Assembly (NCBI GenBank): GCA_020638995.1
Contig: JACKHM010000001.1
Coordinates: forward strand, 2,852,001 to 2,916,000
Direction: 5' to 3'
Length of the DNA stretch: 64,000 nucleotides
DNA from: Planctomycetaceae bacterium
GTDB taxonomy: Bacteria > Planctomycetota > Planctomycetia > Pirellulales > Pirellulaceae
The notes below the pieces were generated by a model. It saw only the letters and a list, made by a program, of their open reading frames with translations, made no database searches and was not told where the DNA came from. The position numbers and the translations under genes were made by a program. Below, piece by piece: positions 8,962 through 18,304 of the stretch; position 1 is the first letter of the stretch; each line of letters starts with the position of its first letter.

Positions 8962-11130
8962 TTAGTGATTAAACAAAAACTCAAGCGAGTTCATCATGCT
9001 CCAAACTACATCTTCCACCGCTTGCTGACGATCCGCGTTCTCCTGGAAGTAAGAGATCGCGACTTGTCTCTCTTGCTCGGTTGGGAAGCGGCTGAAACAA
9101 GTCAAATAAAGTTCGTCGGCGAGCGATCTGTCGTCAGGCAACGCATTCAAGAGTCTCGCGATCCGCCCACCGGAATGGGACAATTTCTCCTGTATCTCAG
9201 GCGAATTCAGCACATGCAACACTTGTGCAGTCGTCGGCTCGGCCACGCGTTCGCAGTCACATGCGGTCGCTCGCATCGGTCGACCGAACATCTTGAGAAA
9301 GTAGTGAGGCACGTTGCTGTCCCACAACTGAATGGCGCGGCTACCGCTGGGAACGCCATCAAACTTCTCAGCAACTCCCGTGGTCTGGCACACCGCGTCG
9401 AAAAGCACTTCTGCGTCGAGCGGTTTGAACAAAAATCGCGAATAGTTCAGCTCGTCGAGCTCGTTCGTCGAGTTGGGATGGGAAGTTCGCTGATACGCCT
9501 CTGAGGCCACGATTGCTCTGATCAAGTGCTGGACATCGAACTTGTTCGCGGCGAGATGTTCGGCGAGTCGGTCTAGCACTTGTGGATTGGACGGCGGATT
9601 GGCCATGCGAAAATCGTCGACGGGCTCAACCAGACCGCGACCCATGAAATGAGCCCAATAGCGGTTCGCCAAATTCCGGGCAAACCACTGGTTGTCCCGC
9701 GATGTCATCCAGGCCGCAAATTGTTTGCGGCGATCACCCGGCGCCGGTTCCATCGTGGACGGTTGCAGCAAGGCGCGGGCGAAGACTTCTTCGCCGGTAC
9801 GCGGATGCTTTGTTGCCGAGTTCCTTGTTCCAACCAGGACCTCTCCGCGCGGTGACGTCTTGAAGGCGACTTGAGTGAAGAAAGCCTGCATCCCGTAATA
9901 GTCCGTCTGGCTCCAGCGATCATACGGATGATGATGACACTGAGCGCATTCAATTCGCACGCCAAGAAACACTTGCGAAATGGTGCTCGCAACCTCGTTC
10001 GGTTTGTCGACCACTTTGTAGAACTGGCCAGCAGGCGTGTCGGTCAGCGGTCCTTCCGCGGCGACTAACTCTGTTGCAAATTGATCGAGCGGCTTATTCA
10101 CGGCAAAACTATCGCGAATCCACTGGTAATAGAGATAGGCTCGCTTGTGTCCCAGCTTCAACCGGTCAACCCGCAACAAGTCTGCCCATTTCAGTGCCCA
10201 ATAGTCGGCGTACTCCGGTCGGCGGAGCAAATCATCAACCAATCGCGATCGCTTATCGGCGCTCGTATCGGCGAGAAACGAGCGCACTTCGTCTGCGTCG
10301 GGCAGCGTTCCAATGATATCCAGGTAGACGCGTCGCAAGTATGTCGCGTCGTCACATTCGCCGGAGGGAATTATATTCAGCTTCTTTAGTCGTTCGTGGA
10401 TCGGACCGTCGATAAAATTGGCCTCAGACAATTGAGGGTAAGCCTCAATTGTTTCGTTGCGAGGAACGATTGCTTGAAAGACGTCAACGTGTCCGAGGTA
10501 ACTTGCCATGATCGCGACGCCGCCCGCCGACTCGCCGATCGATACAACACCGTCTTCGTCAACCGTCGCCATTGCTTCGTTGTTGGACTGGTATGTCGCG
10601 AGGCGAGTCACATCCATCTTGTGCCCGTTGCTCCATGTCGCCTCGACATGTAATGGCTGGGAAGCACGCATCGCCAACTGGCGTTCGCTGGGGGTTACTT
10701 TGATGGCAACGACGTTCGGATCATCGGGCGAACCGAACGGCGCGCCGGCTCGAATCCAGTCAACCAGCGTCTCGTGTTCGGGGCGTCTTGTATCGATCCG
10801 AATGCCGCCGCCATGCGGAATGCCGCCGTTCGCCTTGAGTAAGATCAAGCTTCTTTGTGGAGCAGCCGGGAAGACACGCCGGCCGCGTCCTTCCATTGTT
10901 AACGCTCGATAATCTTGGTCAGGATCGAAACCGAATACCGACAATTTGAAGCCGTTTTGGCCTTCCGCCTTGCCGTGGCAACCCGACGTGTTGCAGCCGA
11001 ACTTGCTCAGGATCGGAACAATGTCGTTCTCAAAGTTGTAGGTTCGCGGTTCCGCCGCGTTCGCAGAAGTCTGTGCCGCGAAACAGGCATACGAACCGAG
11101 CAATAATGAGAGGGCGAGGTCTCGCAGCAT
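8962..11130 (-). CDS. DUF1549/DUF1553 domain protein with Ig-like domain and haem-type motifs
   Basis: A 722-aa exported protein (signal peptide 1-26), the first gene of the planctomycete surface operon. An N-terminal cytochrome-like segment has a CX4CH motif (C46-NTSG-C51-H52); a bacterial Ig-like (Big_2) domain follows at about 155-245, then DUF1549 (about 255-455) with a canonical CxxCH (C395-AQ-C398-H399) and DUF1553 (about 470-700). Whether either motif binds haem covalently is not proven for this family. Gap to the DUF1501 gene is 73 bp. Export and conserved partnering suggest a shared surface complex; the function is unknown. Confidence 0.88.
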   Translation of the reverse strand: MLRDLALSLLLGSYACFAAQTSANAAEPRTYNFENDIVPILSKFGCNTSGCHGKAEGQNGFKLSVFGFDPDQDYRALTMEGRGRRVFPAAPQRSLILLKANGGIPHGGGIRIDTRRPEHETLVDWIRAGAPFGSPDDPNVVAIKVTPSERQLAMRASQPLHVEATWSNGHKMDVTRLATYQSNNEAMATVDEDGVVSIGESAGGVAIMASYLGHVDVFQAIVPRNETIEAYPQLSEANFIDGPIHERLKKLNIIPSGECDDATYLRRVYLDIIGTLPDADEVRSFLADTSADKRSRLVDDLLRRPEYADYWALKWADLLRVDRLKLGHKRAYLYYQWIRDSFAVNKPLDQFATELVAAEGPLTDTPAGQFYKVVDKPNEVASTISQVFLGVRIECAQCHHHPYDRWSQTDYYGMQAFFTQVAFKTSPRGEVLVGTRNSATKHPRTGEEVFARALLQPSTMEPAPGDRRKQFAAWMTSRDNQWFARNLANRYWAHFMGRGLVEPVDDFRMANPPSNPQVLDRLAEHLAANKFDVQHLIRAIVASEAYQRTSHPNSTNELDELNYSRFLFKPLDAEVLFDAVCQTTGVAEKFDGVPSGSRAIQLWDSNVPHYFLKMFGRPMRATACDCERVAEPTTAQVLHVLNSPEIQEKLSHSGGRIARLLNALPDDRSLADELYLTCFSRFPTEQERQVAISYFQENADRQQAVEDVVWSMMNSLEFLFNH

Positions 11131-11322
11131 GGCAACGGGTGGGCGAGCGGGCGGTGGAAAGACAGATCGACATACTACATATCGACGAAGCTTGATGTTA
11201 ATGTATGCCAGCAGCCAGATGCAAGCTTAATCGGGCTGTCGGTCTTGTAACGAGCCATGTCACCGCATAGATTTTTGCACTCGCGCGTCTCCATCACGTA
11301 ACCTCTCACTACGGAATGACTG

Positions 11323-12027
11323 ATGAATACGTTTGGCCCGACGACGACCAATGATGACGATGCCGGTCCGCAATGGCGACCGTTGGACCGCATCCAACGT
11401 CGCGTGGCTGGCGTATTGGTTGAGAAAGCCAAGACCACACCCGAAAACTACCCGTTGTCGCTGAACGCCATCACGACCGGCGCGAATCAAAAGAGCAATC
11501 GCAGCCCCCAAATGGATCTCGATCCTAGCGACGTTGAATTGGCTTTAGAAGAGCTTCGTGAAATGGGCGCGGTCGTCGAGATTCAGGGTGACGGTCGCGT
11601 CGCCAAGTACAAGCACCGCATGTATGAGTGGCTGGGCGTCGACAAGGTGGAGTTGGCGGTGATGGCCGAGTTGTTGTTGCGAGGAGAGCAGACGGTGGGG
11701 GAATTGCGTGGCCGCGCAGCCCGTATGGAACCGATCGCGGATCTGGGCGCGCTGCGTCCCGTCCTTCAGTCGTTAATGCAAAAGAAACTTGTCATATCGC
11801 TGACACCAGAAGGTCGCGGTCAGGTCATCACACACGGCTTGTATCAGGCGAACGAGATGGACAAGGTCAACGCTCGCGCCGGCGAAATATCGGCGAGCGA
11901 ATCGTCGCGGCCCGCGCCGCCACCCAAGATTTCAACTGATGCAGTCTCGGAGCTGCGCGAGGAGATCAATGAACTTCGCCACGAGATCGAGCAGCTTAAG
12001 GAGAGGCTTACCCTTCTTGAAAGCTGA
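11323..12027 (+). CDS. yceH: YceH family (DUF480) protein
   Basis: A 234-aa cytoplasmic protein of the YceH/UPF0502 family, made of two winged-helix-like domains. Conserved stretches visible are RRVAGVLVEKAKTTPENYPL, LNAITTGANQKSNR, and the second-domain LLLRGEQTVGELRGRAARM. The tail (about 190-234) is a predicted coiled coil (ELREEINELRHEIEQLKERL). The family is widespread and of unknown function; DNA binding is plausible from the fold. Single-gene transcription unit, convergent with the next gene. Confidence 0.9.
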   Translation: MNTFGPTTTNDDDAGPQWRPLDRIQRRVAGVLVEKAKTTPENYPLSLNAITTGANQKSNRSPQMDLDPSDVELALEELREMGAVVEIQGDGRVAKYKHRMYEWLGVDKVELAVMAELLLRGEQTVGELRGRAARMEPIADLGALRPVLQSLMQKKLVISLTPEGRGQVITHGLYQANEMDKVNARAGEISASESSRPAPPPKISTDAVSELREEINELRHEIEQLKERLTLLES

Positions 12028-12056
12028 CGTCTTGTTCGCCGAGCCGCCTCAGGCTA

Positions 12057-12857
12057 TCAATTCCCAATCGCGACCTTGATTTTGTCGAACACTTCGAGTT
12101 CCGCGAGCGTTCGCAGGCGATCACCCGACCGGCCCGCTGCGGGTCGCTCCTCGTTGCCTTCACGCCGCGCTGCTCGCTTTTCTCTTATTTCCGTCAGCCG
12201 GTCGCTGAGCTTGCCGGCGAGTTTGTCGATCAGCAGTTGGACGTCGACGGTAGACTCTGGGCTTTCGATCGATACCAACAGGCTCCTTGCTCCGTCGATT
12301 TCTTCTTGCGTCACGGGAAAAGTCTTTCTGAGTTGCTCGTCGCTGACACCGTTGCGATGAATCCAGATAGCGGCCTGCGTCAATTTGGACGAAGCGCCGA
12401 GTTTTGCAGCTTGCACGAGAATCTTTGTATCGGCGGAATCTGGCGCCGATACATTGAAGGTACTTTGCATCTGGGGAGTCGCTTTCTCGAAGTCGCGACA
12501 GAAGCCTTGCAGGATGAAAACATGTTGCTTGTCATCGGTCAGTTCGATCGCTTCCGCTTCGTGATACTGGTCGCCAATGCGCTCGTACTTGATGCCGCCC
12601 AGCGCCATGCTTTGGACATCTCCTGTGTTACTTTCGATAACCGTGCCCGGTGAGACTTCGATACGCAAGTTGTTCCGAGTGCCCCGTCGTACGGTGACTT
12701 GCACGGAGTCGCCGGTCGATGACCCTCGTCCGTTGACAGTTACGTCGACGAGGCCTTTTTCAATTGCAACATGCAAAGGAATAGATCGTTCCGCAAGTGC
12801 GGGAGCGCCGACTCCGGTAAGCGCCAACAAGATCAGCGACAGTGTCCACCGCATCAT
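12057..12857 (-). CDS. Secreted protein with FC...TQAAIW thioester-like motif pair
   Basis: A 266-aa exported protein (signal peptide 1-22, cleavage near ALA-ER). The middle region has a GFCRDFEK motif (C120) followed 41 residues later by LTQAAIWIH (Q161, W165). This spacing and the Q-x-A-x-W pattern resemble other planctomycete secreted proteins and, more distantly, thioester adhesin domains in which a Cys and Gln crosslink; that link is my inference. The C terminus is a basic, probably helical segment. No catalytic function is recognised. Its neighbours are also secreted proteins on the same strand. Confidence 0.6.
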   Translation of the reverse strand: MMRWTLSLILLALTGVGAPALAERSIPLHVAIEKGLVDVTVNGRGSSTGDSVQVTVRRGTRNNLRIEVSPGTVIESNTGDVQSMALGGIKYERIGDQYHEAEAIELTDDKQHVFILQGFCRDFEKATPQMQSTFNVSAPDSADTKILVQAAKLGASSKLTQAAIWIHRNGVSDEQLRKTFPVTQEEIDGARSLLVSIESPESTVDVQLLIDKLAGKLSDRLTEIREKRAARREGNEERPAAGRSGDRLRTLAELEVFDKIKVAIGN

Positions 12858-12921
12858 GATTCGACTCCTTTCGTGAATTGCTCGTCTCTGGATTACGAAC
12901 GCAGTGGGTCCGACGAATCAG

Positions 12922-14760
12922 CTACCGCTCCGTCCACTTCCAGCCGAACGGAGTTTGCAGTTCACGTTCGGCGAGTTTTGCCCAGGGTGTTCCAGGGTGT
13001 TCTTTGACGACACGTTCGAGATACATCTTGGCCTTCTCGCCCAGCTTCTTCAGCGCGCTGGTTGCATCGGTCGTCTCGGCCGTGGCTAGTTCCCAAGTAT
13101 TGCTTGTCTCTCGCTCAAAGTTTTTTCCGCGTTTCAACTCGGCCAACATGACGTTGTAACCATCGACACGCGATTTAGCGGCGGCAGCTCGTCCCATGGC
13201 AACATCGTAAGCTGCCTGCCAGCGCGGAGAGGTCAGCTTTGCTCGTCCCGACTCACCCTTCTCGAGTGCATCGTACAACCGATTGACACCCGGTTCTAAC
13301 TTCGCCGCCAGTTGCTGGGCGCGAGCCAAATCGCTGGCCAATTGGGGCTCATTCTCTTTTCGGAAAGTGACTTCCGGCAACTGTGTAAATTCGACTGCGT
13401 CCACCTTGGCAGCTTCGTGTAACGCCATGCATGCCGCATTGCCTTGCAGGATCTTTTGGTACTCCGCCTCGGTCGTATAGTCCGGTGCGTACTTCTGCAT
13501 AACGGTTGGATCTGGCTGCCAGACCCCCGATGAGGGCCATTCGCTTACCATAGCGCCCGCAAACGAATAACCGCTGGTCGCCGGACGGACCGCAATATAG
13601 CGCCCACTTGTCCCGCGGCAGAGCTTTTCTAGCGCGAAGGGACCAAAGCCAGAATCCATCATACGGAAGTCGTTCATTCCGCCCCAGAAGCCGAGCTCAA
13701 TATGCTCTCGGTAACGTGACTCAGGCCCCTGTCGAATCGATGTCTTGTCTGATGCATTCTCGACGGAAGGATCTAACGCAGCCACCCGCCCAAACGGTGC
13801 GGGGACGCCAATCACATAGATCGGTGTCGCGTTGCGACGTGGTTCTTCGATTAACGAATCGACCAGATTCTGGTCGTCGCCGGATTCGTCGGTAACGATA
13901 AAGAACATCACTTCACGGCGTTCTGCCGTTCGGAAGTGGCTGTACTTTTTGATTGCCTCGCCAATGGCTGTAAATACCATTTCTTTGCCAGTTGGGTCAT
14001 TCGGCATGCTGTTGATGGCCGTGACCAGCGACGACGGATCGGGTGATGGGCTATCGACGGGAAAATGAACTTGTCCACCGAACGTACATACTGCCGTCAA
14101 AAACCGTTTCGGGTCGACATCGGACTTCAAGCCGGAGTAAGGCTGCTGGATCATGCTGCCGATCGTTTGTACCAAACCGCGAGCGCTCTTCGATTCGTCA
14201 ATCACCCACACTGCCAGCGTCGGGCCATAATCGACGGAGTCTCTTAACAAGGAAGTCACTCGTTCGACGATCTTTGAACCGGACAGGCCCTCGCGAGATT
14301 CGTTCTTGCCAGGCGCGCTGAAAGAACCACCACCTTGAAACGCGTAGTCACCGGAATTCGCGCCGAAGTTAAAGTCAAACTCGCTCTCCGTTTCCGGGAT
14401 CTCGTCGAAACGCGCTCGGTCATCGGGAGAGACACGAGGACGACGCACCGTCGAAGCGTTCCCCTTCGTCGTTGAAGCCTGCTGCGGCGCGGCGGCGAGC
14501 TGCTCAGCAATCTTGTTGCCGGAGGCCTTCGGTTTGGCTGCCGGAGGCGTAGTCTTGCCACATCCCACGATCAGCAGTGCGAAGATGAGAACGACCCATG
14601 CGAGTCGCAGTGAGCCGCTAGCTCGGCCAGCGGCTTCCTGAATATCATTGATTTCCCGAGCACTGGTACAGCTCGTGGCACACGACACATCACTCCATGA
14701 CCCACCGGTGGGACAACACATCGATTTCATAACATCGCACCGCAACGATTGAGTTCTCAC
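12922..14760 (-). CDS. VWA-like domain lipoprotein/membrane protein
   Basis: A 612-aa protein with a hydrophobic segment and lipobox-like LLIVGC ending at C67, so it is either a lipoprotein with a misassigned upstream start or a membrane-anchored protein. Residues about 165-400 look like a von Willebrand A domain: VWVIDESKSARG carries a DxSxS metal-site variant, and MFFIVTDESGDD matches the second acidic strand. The C-terminal 150 residues are helical and may be coiled coil. VWA domains mediate protein binding; no partner is evident. No good later ATG precedes the hydrophobic segment, so the start remains uncertain. Confidence 0.65.
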   Translation of the reverse strand: MRTQSLRCDVMKSMCCPTGGSWSDVSCATSCTSAREINDIQEAAGRASGSLRLAWVVLIFALLIVGCGKTTPPAAKPKASGNKIAEQLAAAPQQASTTKGNASTVRRPRVSPDDRARFDEIPETESEFDFNFGANSGDYAFQGGGSFSAPGKNESREGLSGSKIVERVTSLLRDSVDYGPTLAVWVIDESKSARGLVQTIGSMIQQPYSGLKSDVDPKRFLTAVCTFGGQVHFPVDSPSPDPSSLVTAINSMPNDPTGKEMVFTAIGEAIKKYSHFRTAERREVMFFIVTDESGDDQNLVDSLIEEPRRNATPIYVIGVPAPFGRVAALDPSVENASDKTSIRQGPESRYREHIELGFWGGMNDFRMMDSGFGPFALEKLCRGTSGRYIAVRPATSGYSFAGAMVSEWPSSGVWQPDPTVMQKYAPDYTTEAEYQKILQGNAACMALHEAAKVDAVEFTQLPEVTFRKENEPQLASDLARAQQLAAKLEPGVNRLYDALEKGESGRAKLTSPRWQAAYDVAMGRAAAAKSRVDGYNVMLAELKRGKNFERETSNTWELATAETTDATSALKKLGEKAKMYLERVVKEHPGTPWAKLAERELQTPFGWKWTER

Positions 14761-14869
14761 AGAAATAGGCCCGAATGCTACCGGGTTTGCTCTATTCGAT
14801 TCTAGTCAATTGTCGAGGTGTCGTCGCGGGCATTCCTGGAAAGACGATCTGCGGTGCTGGCAGTATCGA

Positions 14870-15769
14870 TTAGGGATTCGCATGGCCTTTCTTGGCGCGC
14901 GGGGATTGCTGCGACCGGGTATCTGGAGATTTATACTTCTCGGCCCATGCCTTTAACTGGGTTTGGGCAGCAGGAGTGCCGTAGTTTTCGAGCTTGCCTG
15001 CCGCGATGATGCGCCGAGCTGTCTCGCCAATCCGCTGTTGTGCGGCGGGCGTGTCTGCGGCATAGGCCTCAATGTCAGTGATTGCCTTTTGGACTTGTTC
15101 CGCAGTAGCCGTTTTCTGGATCAATGAGCGCAGCAACGCATCAAGCGTCGAGTCATTCATGCGAGCCGCTGGATTGCTGTCATCGCCGCGATTCTCCATT
15201 TCCTCAAGCGCCGGAACTTTGCCGCCTCCCAGAACCTGGACGATTTCTTTTGCGATTTTCGGCGCATCGGCCTGAATACTTGGTTGAACGATCGCGAAGT
15301 TAGCCGTCACTTTGTTTTGATTGCCGACGAGTACCGTGAGCGAAACATTTCGATTTAGCCCGTAGGCACCCGGCCCCTCTTGACCATCGGGCGAGATTCC
15401 AAGAGCCACGTGTTGCGGCAGCGCGTGAGATGCGCGCTTCATCCAGTTCTCGGTCTCGGTGGGATCGGCACTGAGAAACACAACACCACTCACTAAGCCA
15501 TCCTTTGCACGCGACGCTGCATAACTCATGACCAATCGTGTAAGGCCCAGCGACGGTCGTGTCACCTCGTGAACGAAGATAATTAGCACCGGTTTGCCAT
15601 CGGCCATTGTGACGACGTCGAACGCTTTTCCAGCGACTTCACCGAAGGTGCCTTGAACGGTAAATGGCACAAGCCGCTCGCCGACTTGGGGCCCCGAATA
15701 TGGTTCGTCGCCCCACGAAGCAGAAACTGCAACGCAGATCGAGAGCAAAGCAGCGGCAAAAACTCGCAT
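14870..15769 (-). CDS. Secreted thioredoxin-fold protein lacking catalytic cysteines
   Basis: A 299-aa exported protein (signal peptide about 1-20). Residues about 25-175 look like a redoxin/TlpA-type thioredoxin fold (VGERLVPFTVQGTFGEVAGK, then KPVLIIFVHEVTRPSLGLTR), but the CxxC position reads VHEVTRP, so the protein cannot act as a thiol oxidoreductase. The C-terminal part is helical and ends with a basic tail. I place the start at 15769, where an AAGGA lies upstream, rather than ten codons earlier. Function unknown; perhaps a structural or binding role. Confidence 0.65.
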   Translation of the reverse strand: MRVFAAALLSICVAVSASWGDEPYSGPQVGERLVPFTVQGTFGEVAGKAFDVVTMADGKPVLIIFVHEVTRPSLGLTRLVMSYAASRAKDGLVSGVVFLSADPTETENWMKRASHALPQHVALGISPDGQEGPGAYGLNRNVSLTVLVGNQNKVTANFAIVQPSIQADAPKIAKEIVQVLGGGKVPALEEMENRGDDSNPAARMNDSTLDALLRSLIQKTATAEQVQKAITDIEAYAADTPAAQQRIGETARRIIAAGKLENYGTPAAQTQLKAWAEKYKSPDTRSQQSPRAKKGHANP

Positions 15770-15817
15770 TGCCGGGTTCCTTGTGAACAGAAGACCCACT
15801 AAAACCAGCGTGAAGTA

Positions 15818-16783
15818 TCAGCAACGTCGATCGGCCTCGCAAGCCGCGACGGGCAAGTATTTGGTTCTCGCCACATCGAACATCGAAATTCGTGCGTGCT
15901 GTGGGTGTGTCGACCGTTCGACGTACAACTCATCGCATTTCGGCAGCACCACAGCAACACCGACCTCAAGCCTGGCAACTTGGCAAGCCTCTAAATCAGT
16001 GGTTGTCGCCGATGTTCGCACGTCGCGCGCACGCATCGGGGCGATGGCGATTGCCAGTTGGAGATTGATCTGCTCATATTTCCGCCTGACGTGGATTCGC
16101 AGACGGTCGAAGTCCAAGTACCAGTCTCGCCGATTGGGAACCGCGGATATCGAATCGCTCGACGTTCCATCGTGGCACGCAACACAAGCAGCGGTTGACT
16201 TTGCGATCGCCTTCTCCGTCGATGGGACGGGGCTATCCGCCTTGTGGCATTGCGTGCAGCAAGCCAGATCTGTGCTTGCAGCAAGTCCCCACGCAACTGT
16301 CGTCGCTCGACAGGTTTCGGGGATTTCCAATGTCGCCAACAGCAACTGATTTTGGTGTTGCTGCTGATGATGATTCTGCGAAGCAAGCTGTTGCCTGTCG
16401 CCAGCCGGTTGAGGGTCTGCCAAGGTCGCCAAGATAACAGATCCGATGAACATCACGCCCACCGCGACTGCTACGACCAATGACGTGAGTGACGACCAAC
16501 GTGTCGGAGCAGAAGCCGGTTTCGACTGCGTTCGTGCATTAAGGACTAACGCCTCGATGATGGGCTGAAGCCGCCCCGAATACATCGGCAACTCGGCGTT
16601 GCTCTCGGCAGACATCGATTCGTGAAAAAGGCCGACCGCTGGGCGAAATGCCTCGGCGAGTTGACGACACTCGTGGCAAACCGCTAAGTGCATTTCGACA
16701 AGTTCATCGTCAGCGCTGCCCGACGGAAAGGGCTCGCGGGTCAATCGGTCAAACACATCGTCACAGGTGAAAACGGCTTTCAT
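15818..16783 (-). CDS. Anti-sigma factor fused to a periplasmic di-haem-type domain
   Basis: A 321-aa protein. The N terminus carries the zinc anti-sigma (ZAS) signature H32-LAV-C36-HE-C39; one membrane segment follows at about 100-121; the outer part has two CxxCH haem-attachment motifs, C176-TQ-C179-H180 and C200-VA-C203-H204. It directly follows the ECF sigma factor gene (22 bp after its stop), which is the standard sigma/anti-sigma arrangement. The architecture suggests that a periplasmic redox or haem-ligand signal controls release of the sigma factor; this is inference. The ATG at 16783 has GGAG upstream and is preferred over a TTG at 16801. Confidence 0.75.
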   Translation of the reverse strand: MKAVFTCDDVFDRLTREPFPSGSADDELVEMHLAVCHECRQLAEAFRPAVGLFHESMSAESNAELPMYSGRLQPIIEALVLNARTQSKPASAPTRWSSLTSLVVAVAVGVMFIGSVILATLADPQPAGDRQQLASQNHHQQQHQNQLLLATLEIPETCRATTVAWGLAASTDLACCTQCHKADSPVPSTEKAIAKSTAACVACHDGTSSDSISAVPNRRDWYLDFDRLRIHVRRKYEQINLQLAIAIAPMRARDVRTSATTTDLEACQVARLEVGVAVVLPKCDELYVERSTHPQHARISMFDVARTKYLPVAACEADRRC

Positions 16784-16805
16784 AGGCCGGCACTCCAGCA
16801 ATCAG

Positions 16806-17432
16806 TCAAGTTTTGTGTTCCGACGCCTGTTCGATCGATAGCTCGCCTTCCGGGCCAAGAGATTCGGCCAGTTTGGTCAAACCCCATCGAACGCGATTCT
16901 TCGCAGATGACAAGCTGCACCCCATTGCCTCGGCAATCTCGTGAAACTTCAGCTCACCAAAAAATCGCAGTCGCAGCGCGTCGGCTTGATTTTCCGGGAG
17001 CTGCGACAGCAGCACATCGAGTAATTCAGCCCGCTCTTGCGTGGCCAGCCGATCCGAAGGCGCCTCGTCCGACTTTAGATGTTCAACCAAGGTAGATCGC
17101 AAATCGTCGTGGTCGCTATTCTGTCCCCATGCGCCAATGAAAACGCCTCGCGAAAACTTCTTCATCTGCCGCCGACACTGGTTTAGCAGAATGGTCCATA
17201 ACCATGTGCGAAAGCTGTACTGTGAGTTGTAGGTATGCAAAGACTTGAATGCACACAGAAATGTCTCCTGAACCACATCTTCCGCCCAACCGGGCCGGCC
17301 CATACGACTTCGAGCGACACGCATTAACGGTCTCTGATAGCGGTCAACGAGCAGCGCGAACCGGTCGCGCTCGCCAGCAAGTACAGCGGCGATCAAAGTC
17401 CCATCGGGAATTTGGTCTGAAGGCGTGTTCAC
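16806..17432 (-). CDS. ECF (RpoE-type) RNA polymerase sigma factor
   Basis: A 208-aa extracytoplasmic-function sigma factor. Region 2 spans about 15-95 (AGERDRFALLVDRYQRPLMR, AEDVVQETFLCAFK, FRTWLWTILLNQCRR) and region 4 about 125-190 (LPENQADALRLRFFGELKFH, EIAEAMGCSLSSAKNRVRWG), with no extra domains. It would redirect RNA polymerase to a small regulon. The downstream, membrane-bound ZAS anti-sigma factor with CxxCH motifs is its likely regulator. Start ATG 17432; upstream DNA should hold the autoregulated promoter, which I could not pick out. Confidence 0.92.
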   Translation of the reverse strand: MNTPSDQIPDGTLIAAVLAGERDRFALLVDRYQRPLMRVARSRMGRPGWAEDVVQETFLCAFKSLHTYNSQYSFRTWLWTILLNQCRRQMKKFSRGVFIGAWGQNSDHDDLRSTLVEHLKSDEAPSDRLATQERAELLDVLLSQLPENQADALRLRFFGELKFHEIAEAMGCSLSSAKNRVRWGLTKLAESLGPEGELSIEQASEHKT

Positions 17433-17705
17433 TTTGCGATGTTGGCAGAATCGGTGGGAAACTGGTCGCTTGTATTGTGGCTTGAACGGCGAGCGGATGA
17501 CAGATGGTTATATCCGCTGAATGCCAAGATGGGTCAACTAAAACTCATGATCCCAGCAAATGACGCTTCCGATAGGGCCCCAAGTCCTCCGGCCGGTGAC
17601 CACCTTACTGCGACGGCAGCGAGGCGCAGCGTTGATTGCGAGGCCAAGGGCCTTTTCGGGGCATTTCGCTGCACGTGTCGATGAAGTAGGTCGCCTCGTC
17701 TTTGA

Positions 17706-18255
17706 GACACCCACACTGCATTTGCTTACGAAGAATACGACCACATCAAGGCGATCATTTCGACGCAGCAGTCGTACGCAGGCATGTCGGGTGTTCGAAG
17801 TGGGCGAGTTGTTGGAGGACGCGTTGAACATCAACATTGGCCCCCTCGTACGCCATCGCATCGAAGCCATCAAGGAATTCGACGCGATCCATCCGATCAG
17901 CCTCGACAAGCAGAAGGTGATGCAAATCCTGATTAACTTGATCGGGAACGCTAAGCACTCCAAACGGGACGCCGAGACCGACGAAGGACAGATTTGCCTC
18001 AGCATTCGGCGCCAGGATCATTCGATCGTGTTGCAAGTGATGGACAACGGAGTTGGAATAAGACCGGTAAATCTAGAGAAGAGCTTTCGTCATGGGTTCA
18101 CGACAAAGAGCGATGGTCACGGCTTTGGACTTCACCGCGCGGCGATTGCCGCTAAAGAGATGGGTGGCTCGCTAACCGTGAAGAGCGACGGCGCAGGTAA
18201 AGACGCAACATTCACGTTAAGGCTGCCACTGAAGCTTCAGGGAGTGGTGGCCTAG
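17706..18255 (+). pseudogene. Broken sensor histidine kinase, C-terminal remnant
   Basis: Only the end of a sensor kinase remains. The HATPase domain is recognisable at 17790-18240: N-box QILINLIGNAKHS, G1 DNGVGI, and a G2 region GHGFGLH. The expected dimerisation-helix sequence directly upstream (EYDHIKAIISTQQSYAGMSG) is present but in another reading frame, from about 17706 to 17790, with a stop at 17703-17705. So at least one frameshift near 17790 and loss of the sensor half are needed to explain it. The remaining open frame (231 codons from 17560) begins with unrelated residues. Not expected to be functional. Confidence 0.75.
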
Positions 18256-18304
18256 CGTCTGTTCTTTGCGATGACCTGTGGCCTCATTCCCCATCTTCGA
18301 GCGG

